Below, piece by piece: positions 13,119 through 22,891 of a stretch of 64,000 nt of DNA. Source of the DNA: Lineus longissimus. Lineage: Eukaryota > Nemertea > Pilidiophora > Heteronemertea > Lineidae. The DNA lies in the NCBI RefSeq assembly GCF_910592395.1, contig NC_088312.1:2232001-2296000 (forward strand), read 5' to 3'. Under the pieces are notes generated by a model that was not told the origin of the DNA, ran no database searches, and was given only the letters and a program-made list of their open reading frames with translations. The stretch's first letter is position 1, and each line of letters begins with the position of its first letter. The position numbers were made by a program, and so were the translations under genes.

Positions 13119-14150
13119 ATGGCAAAGTCATGCCGTCAGAAAATCACACAGAAGTCCCTCAAGACACGATGGAAGGCGTGGCTCGTGAAGAACCGGCGGC
13201 GCATTGTTATCTTTCTATCGTTCGTGGTGCTTCTGCTCGTAAGTGCCTGGTGTGTCTTAGAACTCATGGAGGTTTCGAGAACGGATGAGGCGGTCCGGAC
13301 GTTCCTGCACAAGGTGGCATGTGATGACTGTTTCCCACTTGATCTCAAGCAGGTTCATGAGACCAAGGATCGTGATTCTGTGTGCAATTTTGGACCGAAG
13401 GAAGCCGGAGTTGTTTTATTGATCTTCAGTAAGTCGTTGAATCATTTACAACGACATCTGATCAGACACACGTGGGGTGGGAGCGTGAATCCATACTATC
13501 ATCACATCAGGATATTCTTTTTATTCGGGCATGTACACGGTGTGGCATCGCGGCGGATTCTAAAACAGGAATACGAGAAACATCGTGATATTGTGATCGG
13601 AGATTTCAGAGATTCTTACGGGAATCTTACGCTGAAGGCTATATACGGGTTTAGCTGGGTGTTGAAGAACTGTCCCGATGCGCGATACGTTATGAAGACT
13701 GATGATGACGTAATCATCAATGTTCCAAACCTCCTCTTAACTATCGAACAAAATGACCTCACTGGGACGATTGCTGGGGACTGTCTCGGCCCGGTGGAAC
13801 CAGTCAGGCGAAAGTCCTCGAAGTGGTATGCGGACCACGAAACGTACCCGCTTTCAAACTACCCTATGTTCTGCTCTGGGACTGGCTACATCATGCCAAA
13901 GAAAGTTGTCCAAGATATTGTTACAATCTCTAAGACCATTCCGTTTTTCCACTTAGATGATATCTATATCGCTTTTTGTATAACTAGACTCGGCTATAAG
14001 AGAAAATCCCTTTTCCCTTTTCACAGATATCGTAAATTACCCATCTTAGAAGTAGATTACTATTGCTCTTGTGTTGCGACAAGCCACGAACTCTCATCGA
14101 AGGAAATTCTGGGTCTCTGGCGAGAGAGCAATAACCTGAATGTCGGCTAA
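13119..14150 (+). CDS. Beta-1,3-galactosyltransferase-like glycosyltransferase (GT31)
   Basis: This is a type II Golgi glycosyltransferase of 343 aa that transfers a sugar from a UDP donor in beta-1,3 linkage; donor and acceptor cannot be read from sequence. The coding region is one exon. I start at the ATG at 13119 because a TTTCAG|G splice acceptor at about 13112 lies just upstream, implying a 5' untranslated exon. A basic cytoplasmic tail precedes a single helix at about residues 29-49. Family motifs follow in order: RHLIRHTWGG, a GNLTLKAIYGFSWVLKNC segment, YVMKTDDDV with the metal/nucleotide-binding acidic triad at residues 195-197, a FCSGTGYIM segment, and HLDDIY near residue 280 in place of the usual E-D-V. 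Single-exon coding regions are common in this family. An AATAAA lies about 340 nt downstream. Confidence 0.92.
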   Translation: MAKSCRQKITQKSLKTRWKAWLVKNRRRIVIFLSFVVLLLVSAWCVLELMEVSRTDEAVRTFLHKVACDDCFPLDLKQVHETKDRDSVCNFGPKEAGVVLLIFSKSLNHLQRHLIRHTWGGSVNPYYHHIRIFFLFGHVHGVASRRILKQEYEKHRDIVIGDFRDSYGNLTLKAIYGFSWVLKNCPDARYVMKTDDDVIINVPNLLLTIEQNDLTGTIAGDCLGPVEPVRRKSSKWYADHETYPLSNYPMFCSGTGYIMPKKVVQDIVTISKTIPFFHLDDIYIAFCITRLGYKRKSLFPFHRYRKLPILEVDYYCSCVATSHELSSKEILGLWRESNNLNVG

Positions 14151-14296
14151 AGTCTCACTTGTATTGTGAGACGTATACCTTCAGGAACTACATCATCCCT
14201 GCACTAATTGTCGTAACAATTCTAATTATCATTTCACTTCTTCTAATCATCAAGTATAAGCCAAGATGGGCAATTTTAAGGAAGTATAGGTCATAA
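14135..14296 (+). other. Open frame encoding a transmembrane-like segment in the GT31 3' UTR
   Basis: In a frame different from the glycosyltransferase, the stretch after 14135 reads as a polar start, then YTFRNYIIPALIVVT and a long Ile/Leu/Val helix. It ends KYKPRWAILRKYRS and a stop at 14294-14296. This has the shape of a single-pass membrane helix with a basic cytoplasmic end. There is no ATG at its start and no clear splice acceptor. It may be chance, a relic exon of another membrane protein, or a frameshifted old C-terminus. Confidence 0.3.
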
Positions 14297-14486
14297 TCGG
14301 AACTATCTATGCATTTTATTGGAATTATACGGAATGTCAATACAGGTAACAGTAAAGGGAGTTGGAATGTTTTTGTAAATTATATGAACAACTCAATGGT
14401 ATTAGCCTTTCAGTCAATGAAGTGTTTTCCTCGACAATCAATATGCAGTTCAGTAGTTTATGAAATCAATTTTTTAATTTTTCTTC

Positions 14487-14492
14487 AATAAA
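14487..14492 (+). promoter_or_regulatory. AATAAA polyadenylation signal for the GT31 gene
   Basis: A canonical AATAAA follows a T-rich stretch 337 nt after the GT31 stop codon, with no other gene between. Confidence 0.6.
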
Positions 14493-16057
14493 GTGAGGTA
14501 CATCGCAATGTTATCATGATGAGAGAGCCTTATCTCAGCAGAAATTAAGCCGGTGAACATTTGCCCGGGGCCGTTTCATTTAATTCATCACTGGATTCCC
14601 GGACTGAGCGGACTAGAAACTGAACCAGTTGGCCCATAATACGGTAACTGTTAGTCGAATTTTTTAGGTGGTGTATACCTAAGCTCACCTTCACAACATG
14701 TCTATTAAGCTTATACAATGCCATTATAAACATTTTCATGATATTTATCAAAACACTTTGACTAAGTTTGCATTATTTTGTTAAATTGGCGATAAGTTGC
14801 CAGCGCTATAATCATTAGATATATCGATCGTCTGCCAGGGAGGAATTATTACAGGGTGTGATGTGTGATCTGTTAGCAAGAATCTGAAGCACACTCCCAA
14901 GGCTGTGGCAATGTTCTAACGCATCCACGATTTTCCTCATTGATACGTAGAGGAAAATCTATGATAGAGGTTAATCATGGGTACGTAGCAGCAAGTTTAG
15001 GAAATATTATTAGCCACCCGATAAGACAAGACGACAGAGCTTCAAACTGCATGGTCATTTAAATAATCCCGCTTGAAAAGTTTGGGTCCATCTCTCTGTG
15101 ACCTTGACCTCCGATGTAAACAATGTTATATAATGGCTTCAGTGTGGTATAAGGCACTGTGTAGACCATTGTATCCCATTGTGTATGTCTTGTAGTCGAG
15201 GTTTATATCGATCCGTGTTATTTTTCGGCAATACAAACGTTACATTAGGTAGGTGTCTCCATTCACTGCATTCACTATATATATTTATTCCGGTCTATTC
15301 CGGTCTATTGAGGAGGGAATGCGACTGAGGTTTGGGATCTGCTGCAGCGCAGACGTATACTACAGGTACATGTACATGTAGTGTATGTGTAATGTATGTT
15401 TACTGCGTGCTGTAAGTGTACGCATGCAGTTGTCTGCGCCTTCCTCATGATAGATTCACAATGTTTATTAATCATTAGTGATATGTATGCTAGCCTATCA
15501 ATGATTGAAGCACGTTTGTTATGCCAACCTTAGAGCTTAGAGAGTAACCAGTCTGGTTACTCTTAAGTGCCAACCCACAATTTCTATCAAACATACACGT
15601 TTTTCTTCATACACCCTGTAAACAATTCGTACGGCGCGCCAGAGAACAAACTGCTCTAAAATGCCTCTAGGCCTACCTCAAGTAACTCAGCACTATCGGA
15701 CACCACATCATGCAAGTTTTTCTTGATACCCCCTGTAAACAACATGTATACAGCGTGCTTCAAAATAAATTGCTCCAAGAAAACTGATGTCATAACTCAG
15801 GCAAACCTTGAAAAGCTTGAGTGTTGCAGTTGACGTAATGACACCACGTCAGCGTTTCATATACAGGTCAAGATCATGATATTTCAGCCAAAGGTCATTA
15901 CATGAACGAGTCCCCTTAGTCGGAGTAATGGAAAAATGACTCCGAGAAATCCAAATCATTGTCTTCGTCTTTAGGGGGCAGTGGTGTCTTGGTACCTACG
16001 GACTTTTGTAGTTGTATATAGGCCTTCACTGTACATTCTTCTTTCTTGACTTTCAGG
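14493..16057. other. Spacer between GT31 and the uncharacterised gene
   Basis: No coding exon is supported. It holds a perfectly pairing short palindrome at 15541-15563 (AGAGTAACCAG...GGTTACTCT). Two diverged copies of a roughly 115-bp unit lie at about 15590-15690 and 15708-15800, each with a TTTTTCTT...CCCTGTAAACAA core. A TTTCAG|G acceptor directly before the ATG at 16058 implies a 5' untranslated exon of the next gene somewhere in this stretch. Confidence 0.5.
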
Positions 16058-17315
16058 ATGCCGAAACGAAAGTCAGAATCTGTCCCTAGAAACGAAAAGA
16101 CAAAAAGATCGAAGTCTTCAGCGGAAACGTCTTCATCACAAAAAGAAACCGCGTCTAAACACGTGACCCCAGCCAAATCTTCTGCAAAGAAGGACCCCAG
16201 TCTAACCAGGAAAGTACCTACGTCATACCCGAAGTTAATCGATAAGAAAGATGAAAAAAGAACCGGGGTAAGAATCGTGATCGGCCCTCAATATCAAAAC
16301 GCGGGACAAGAACATCTTCTCGCCAGTTTGGGGACGCCAGTGGATAGGTTAAACAGCTCCATTCAATACTCTATCAATCTGCTATATTATTCCAGGAGAC
16401 CACCGTTCTCGAATTCGTGGCCAAATCGCCTAAACGAAATGATAAAGGGGAGCTAGTCTTTGAAGGATACCCTGATTTCCAACCAAACATGACACCGAAG
16501 GAAGTCCTGCAGACCGGAAGCTTCGGCGGGACCTACTTCAGGCCCATCAAATCTGGCGTTACCGGTAAGAAATCGATTCTTGAAACTTTGACGGCTTGAT
16601 ACACATAATTAGTTTGGAAAGAACTTGCAGAGGAGTTAAAAAAGCCCTTGCTTCTAACGCCACCATTGAAGTTGTATAAATTCGCATGGTCTGAATATAT
16701 CGTTTTGTATTTCAGGAAAGCAGTACAATGGAGTGCACAAGGAACTTCCCGAGGATTGGCTGGAAGGCCTGAAAGTTGCAGAGAAGGTTTCCTCATCTAC
16801 CTATCGAGAATCGTCGAACACTTACAAAGTGAAGTGCGGAGGTAGTCTTCAGATGTGGGAGGAAAGCGACTGGATACACGCACAGGACCCCTATGGCTGG
16901 TTCCAGTGGTATTGCAGGTACATGCGCGAACACTTAAGCTAGCACTCAGTAGGAGCACACTGACACGCGGCGAATGTCTGCGAGATCGAGACTACACAGG
17001 AAGAAAAAATGAAACCAAGATACTGATAAGGGTAGTTCGAGGTCTCATTGACAAACAACTCATATTTTTTTCTTTGCCAGGTTCTACCAAGGAAGGCGAA
17101 CCCCTGATGATGACCGACAGATCGGCCGCTGGGCGCGATGTGCGGGTGTGACCGGCAGATGGAGAAACAATCTTATTACCAAGTGCGTCAAGAGCGGATG
17201 CGGATTCGATAACAAGACGATATCTCCCGTAGTTCGTCAGACGCTGCAACACTGGGGCTATAAGCTCAACAAGAAAGACTTCGATGCTTATGTGAAGAAG
17301 AAAAAACTTAAATAG
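16058..17315 (+). CDS. Conserved uncharacterised protein with GGTYFRPI and WFQWYCR motifs
   Basis: Exons 16058-16267, 16396-16564, 16716-16917 and 17081-17315 give 816 nt (271 aa plus stop). All introns are under 200 bp, with clean GT-AG borders and conserved phase. The first 65 or so residues are Lys/Ser-rich and low complexity, resembling a disordered nuclear-targeting region. The rest is a compact domain: DFQPNMTPKEVLQTGSFGG TYFRPI around residues 98-121, then DWIHAQDPYGWFQWYCR at about 178-194, GRRTPDDDRQIGRWARCAG at about 198-217, and KCVKSGCGF with HWGYKLNKKDF near the end. I recall similar Trp/Tyr/Arg-rich motifs in hypothetical proteins from fungi, algae and invertebrates, but no function. 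The ATG follows a splice acceptor by one base, so a 5' untranslated exon is expected. I assign no function. Confidence 0.85.
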
Positions 17316-17597
17316 TTTGTTGCGTGTTTCCGCAACGTTACGGGTACCGGTATGTGTGTTTTCAGTTGGACTTACTAAATACGACAAACGGATCGAAGCC
17401 CAGTCAACTGTATCGTCCTGTATTATTTCCTTAGGAACTTTTAGTGATAACTTAGCATCAATTGGATGGGATTCAACTCAAATAATGATCATGCGACACC
17501 TATGCGATCTGAAACCTAGCACTTACCAGGATATGTAATGAATAAGTACATTCTTTGTAAAGTTCATTTTATTTCGTCTTATTTTTGATAAAGTGTT

Positions 17598-17603
17598 AAT
17601 AAA
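17598..17603 (+). promoter_or_regulatory. AATAAA polyadenylation signal of the uncharacterised gene
   Basis: AATAAA lies 283 nt after the stop codon at 17315. The convergent receptor gene has its own candidate signal about 110 bp away on the other strand. Confidence 0.6.
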
Positions 17604-17709
17604 CGCATTTTTTATACACAATTTTGCGTTTGTGTTTCATTGTCAACGCTGTATCAGTATGGTAACTGAGAAAACAACAACAAAAGAGTCTAGAGAGAAT
17701 CACTCTACA

Positions 17710-17715
17710 TTTATT
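17710..17715 (-). promoter_or_regulatory. AATAAA polyadenylation signal of nicotinic-receptor gene A
   Basis: TTTATT on the plus strand reads AATAAA on the minus strand, 147 nt beyond the receptor stop codon. The two convergent transcripts would end within about 100 bp of each other. Confidence 0.5.
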
Positions 17716-17861
17716 CTGATGCACCCGGTAGAAACAGGTGCAAGCTTCCATGTGCTATAATGCGGTTAAATCTTTGGAACTATACTAAAAGTACATGTCG
17801 TCATTACGTCATATAACCTCCGGTCTATAAAGCTCTCATGGCACCTGCCTTCGATTCCATA

Positions 17862-20800
17862 TCAAGCGAAGATTGCGATGGTCAGTATCACGACCGCCAC
17901 GAGGAAGACGACAGCCAGCAGTCTATCCATGACGATAGAGATGACTCTCCATTCGTTGACCACCTTTCTGGGTTCAACCATCCTGACCTCATCCGCCTGA
18001 CCCTTGTTCCCGGGATCGTCATGTTCTTTCACGCTCGAATGGGTGGTGGGGTTTACGCACAGGATGCGGCCAAAACATCCGATCATGATCTGGAATGACA
18101 CAAATACAACAATATGTTTATGGTTGGGTTGGCGAAATGTGATGGATCGTTTCGAGGGCGAGTTCCTTACACGTCGAGTCGGGATTTTTAGATCACAGTT
18201 TTGAACAGATGAACAAGTCACAAAGACCAAATAACATACCTGAGACAATGCAGCGGGTGGTTGAGATTGCCAACGGCTCAGGTTTGAAGTCAGCGCAGAC
18301 AGAGCCAGGGAGACGCCCATCATGATGAAGCTCGACGTGTAATACATGGCTGGAAATAGAGAAAAACTTTCATCACCATGAAGACTAGTGATCACTTTTA
18401 TCTCTCATTCGCTCGAGGTCATGGTCTTAGATTGTTCCACTGATAGTTGGGAGTGTTGTCTGGTAGATCACGAATGGAGACTCTACCACATCTGCGGTGG
18501 TCCAGGGGTGCGTGGCCATGGGCGGGGTATTCAAAGACAGAATGTCTCAAGGTAATGCCGGGCTGACACTTATAGTTTAATTTGTCTCTTCTAGACATAT
18601 ACCATTCCAGTCATCCCGGTGCCTAAACAATCACTGAACGAGGATAGGACTGATTTTTAAACGTTGCAGGGCTGTAGTAACCTGATCCCAATAAAATCGT
18701 CGGGAAACACCTCGGTGAATCCCAAGGCGACGTCATTTGAAGAGCTTACCAATGAGCGATGCGGTGGACAGTGCAGACGGTAGGTAGTTCTCCAGCAGCA
18801 GTACCATCAGAATGAGACAGATCATTATTGCTCCACCTGGAAAAGAAAAATAAGGTTCTCTTGACAGTCAAAACCCTGTAACCATTACCGGGTAGGCCTT
18901 GACCTATATTAATCTGTTTGTTTGTGTCAGTGACCAGACTAGATTTCCCCCAATCTGATCCTGAAGTTGTGGACTACACCTCGCCGCAACGGGGTTCGTC
19001 GGGAGTATAAGTTACAGAGAGATACCTCTGATGAACGTAGAAGAAATGTCCTCGACCACCCATGACGTACGTCGAGCGACAGCTTGAAGAGCTCATCCGA
19101 CTCTCCAATTCGGCCAGTCTTCTCTCTGCTGTCGTGGAAAGGATAGGCCTAACACGGGAGGTGCTTTATCTGAACGAGTTGTCCCCCTTCTTTAGGAATC
19201 GTCTTGTGATGCGGCTTCTCGCTCGACAAGTTTCTAGTAAACTGTCCCTTTTCTCCAAATGGCAATACCCAAGCGAGACGATAGATGTTGCCCTGGACCA
19301 TCGCAGACTGTCCATATCGAGACAACTGTCAAAAATTGAGCACTCGTCAGTTCTAGCCAGTGAATTGAGTTATTACACAAGAATCAATAACATATTTAAA
19401 AAATGCTTTGCGAATACTTGCCTAGTGTGACCTTCTCCCCTGATTCTGACGGCATGAGGAAGGTTAGAGGAATCAGCATCGCCATCACGACAGCCGGCCC
19501 GATGAAGATATTGGAGTAGTAGGTCGCCCGCCTTTTAAAGGTGATATTGAATTGGAGGGAAGGGTAAGGTTCCGTACAGCATGGGTAATACCTGACCGAC
19601 TTCTCCCCGAGGGTCTTGGTGACGTCCCACTCACTGTGCTGCACAAAATCATTCATGTCGATGGCGCGGCGTCCTTCATAGAAATCGAGATCGATCTGCA
19701 ATAAAAGGCGAGATATCGTCAATTCAGATTTGTGTTTCCGGGCGCGATGCGATGGCTCGCGGAGTTTTGATCGTTCCTTATAATATAGTAGCTTGAGGAC
19801 CTATATTTCTCGGTAGCAGCACCCCTGTAGATATGATTTGGCATTGCGATGCGAGAGCAAATTTTGCCGTAAATCGACGGGTGATTACCAGAAAAAAGGA
19901 CCACAGCTAAACGCAACCCCGTCGGAGGGCGGGCCAAATCGGAAACTCCCGCATGAAGGAGTTTGACCAAAACTATCAAATGATTCTGAATGTATATATT
20001 CAGTGGCGGGCCGAGAACGACTGTCCCAGGGCCTGAATGAAATATATTCAAGTTATGTCACGTCTTCGCCACTCGGAAAGATACATGCATCTTTCTCGCG
20101 AAGAGCTTTTGATTGCAATATTTATGTATACGTTGGGCCTATTGCATCCTAGTGTCTTATATGGTTGTGAAACGGTTTACCTTAAATCCATCAAAAGTCC
20201 ATGACCCAAACTTGAGAGCACACGTGTGTGAGTCAAATGGGAAACGCCTTAGGTCCATCGCGCATTTCGCTTGCAGTTCTCTGGTCGGAATCCAGAGCAC
20301 GGTGCCATCACTGTATATCACGACATGTATATGGTTATCTTGGGGGAAAAGTCGCGAGTCCTCTGCGCTGAAAAGAGGGAAAACCCACAGGGAAAACCCA
20401 ACTTTACCAGACTCTCACTACAATTTATTGCTGGCATATCATTATTAATATCATTATCATTATCATTTTTATCTTGAACAAAACCACTGAACGCGAACTT
20501 TACAAACGCGTGCTGCATATCCCGATTAAACGATAAGAACGATTCGATCCAGTTGGTCAACATGTCACGGGGCAAATTAAAATGGTAAATGTCAAATCGT
20601 CGATAGAAAAAAATCGGAATTTCCAGCGATCATCGGATCATCGTCGATCTCTGAACGAGGGGAGGGGGAATATAGGGTTTGAATCGACAGCCGCACTTGT
20701 TCATGTTACCTGTTGTAAAGTTCGATGTCCGGTTTCCAAACACGTCGATCGCTTGCACGAAGGACTTTCACACCGCCATATTTAGCAGGATCCCATGCAA

Positions 20801-22339
20801 GGCGTGGGTCCTTCCAGACCTAAAAAATAGACGTTACCAGATTGAACTCATGAAGTAAAGTAAAATCTTTTTTTCTGGGATAAAGCCATAAAAGCAATCA
20901 ATAGAATGACCCGGCCCGGCCAAAAGTGCTTACCATTTTCAGCCAGGCATGAATGTGAAGAATCTTGTTCAGCTCGTCAAGGTCGACGCCCACTGCAGCC
21001 AAACCAAAGTCGACTCTCATTGTGTGTGAATTGTTCTTCCTGGGAAATACATCGGTAACGTAGGTTGAAGAGTTGAAAAGATCTGTAATCAGCCGGTGAT
21101 CATCGTTGAAGGCATCGGCAGCTGGAAAAAAACCCCGTAAGATTACCAGTAATCCTTCCGATAGGTCATAAGCATACCAAAATCATGCATCCATCAATGC
21201 GGCAAATATCGATTTATCCTGAACCCCTCCTCCCCCCTCCTCTAGGATAGGCAAGATTCATATTACTTGGCCAAAGCTTGGTGTTATTTATCATGATCAG
21301 GGCGGAGGAAATGTACCCTATCAAAATAATGTCCCAGAGAATTTCGCTCTCTATCACATCGTGCGACCTCAGAAGTGACCGGCGTAATGTTTCATACTGG
21401 TGTTACAAAAGCTTTACAGAAGCCGAAGTGATAGTGCGACGAAGAAATGGCGATGCTGGCTTCTCTGCCATGCTTTTTACAGGCGTTATCAGCATATCAA
21501 TCGCAGGGAAGCCGGGGTCAGAAGTGCACATGGCAATGACACTTGGCCTAGAAACACGTACACGCACGTACCAGGAGTGCGTTGAGGCCGAGTGTAGAAG
21601 GTCCAGGATTTATTCCTCGGCGAATAACTGCAATTATTGTATCAATTATTGTAATTTTGGCAATTACAATATGTAAGTTACGTGCAACGTGCTTCATATT
21701 TGGTCACTGATTTATTATTGCATAATTTCCAACAAGACCCATGATTTCGATATCAGAACAGGGACCTTGAGATTGAATAAACGCCTAATTTGGGTATCGA
21801 AAAAAGGTTTTTGTTCTAATTCAACCTAAAGCATTTAGTCAGATAGCAGACTGAACTTCCAGCGGTATTGCCTCCATCAGCCTCCGCCCATACGCGCGTT
21901 GTCTTGAAGCAGAGCAATGGGGGGTCAATATGGTCGATCGTAAAATGGGTGTTCTGTGTGTGTTACCGGTACATACACTCCGGATGCGGTGGGCCGGTCT
22001 CGTCCCTCCTCCTATGAGACAGTATGAATACATATAGAATGACGAAATGGACTGACCGGGGAGACCACCGATACACTGCCACATGCTCACTGTAGTGTGA
22101 TCAAGATGACAAGTGTCACATCGACCGATGTGCAGCTGCCATAGAAAACGCCCCTGAACACCAAAACAATGACATCCAAACTACCATACGCTACCAGCTA
22201 ACTAAGTACCGGTAGTTTGATTCATCATTTTGAGCGGCCCCACCGAGTAAGGCAGTATCGGAAGTTGCAACTTACCGACTAATGTTATCCCCAGTCCAAG
22301 GAGGTGGCATAATCCAACAAGAAGTAATGTTGTCTTCAT
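17862..22339 (-). CDS. Nicotinic acetylcholine receptor-like alpha subunit, tandem copy A
   Basis: This is a Cys-loop ligand-gated channel subunit. Exons on the minus strand: 22339-22276, 21121-20934, 20819-20710, 20367-20181, 19695-19422, 18836-18750, 18349-18240 and 18089-17862, totalling 1248 nt (415 aa plus stop). A signal peptide (MKTTLLLVGLCHLLGLG) is followed by the ligand-binding domain with RVWKPDIELYN, the Cys-loop (two Cys spaced by 13 residues, CAMDLRRFPFDSHTC) and FGSWTFDG. The loop-C vicinal pair PCCTEPYP marks an alpha-type ligand face. Four membrane helices follow. The M3-M4 loop is short, about 65 residues. M2 starts with GEKVTLG, as in cation channels, but the pore-lining residues are unusual (see findings). 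The intron after exon 5 has a GC donor. The intron that normally splits exon 2 from a 45-nt exon 3 is absent. Confidence 0.93.
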
Positions 22340-22891
22340 TTTTGCACACTATCACACCGGTTGGTGTGGTGACTGCACGAGAAAGAACAAGCTTCTGCGC
22401 ATACCAGGACATGCAGGCTCATTACTCGTGATGAGGCCTTGTCCTAGTTTAAATTACTAGTAGATTACAAATAAATTACTGTTGACGGCTCATGCAGCCC
22501 CGAAACGCGATTCCGACAACGCATGTGGTTACAGTTACTTTGTATATGCGAAATCACCAAGCAAAATTATTCGCTCCAGGTATGTTTTAGTCACTCTTAC
22601 ATGTATTATTATGGACGACAGAAAATTGCGTAGAGTAGAAAGCCTTTATTATAAATTTATAGACAAAAAGATAAAGATGCGTTAATTTATGATCAGATGA
22701 ATACAAAAAGTGTGAACAACGGAAGTGTACTTGCATATACGGTAGAATTAGTTCGAGGTGAAAACACTAAGGGTATTTATCTTTCACCACCTAGACACAT
22801 AAATACAAACAACTCAGATGTTTATGCTAATCTACATATCATTTGTACTAATTACATATATAGTAGATGAGAATAAGAAATCTCCTTATTA
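22340..22891. other. Spacer between the tandem receptor genes
   Basis: About 550 bp separate the start of copy A from the stop of copy B. It should contain the copy A promoter and the copy B 3' UTR. TTTATT at 22645-22650 reads AATAAA on the minus strand, about 240 nt beyond the copy B stop, and is a candidate polyadenylation signal. Confidence 0.45.

Noticed and set aside
16268-16456. Continuation of the first exon of the uncharacterised gene past 16267
   Set aside because: The frame stays open but a CGGG|GTAAGA donor at 16268 and the TTCCAG acceptor at 16395 give a much better join in phase 0 into the conserved domain.
19062-19430. 122-aa plus-strand frame inside receptor gene A
   Set aside because: Lies mostly in an intron on the opposite strand and shows no family likeness.
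21278-21676. 132-aa plus-strand frame in the first intron of receptor copy A
   Set aside because: Random composition, no homology recognised, ends in low-complexity ATT-rich DNA.
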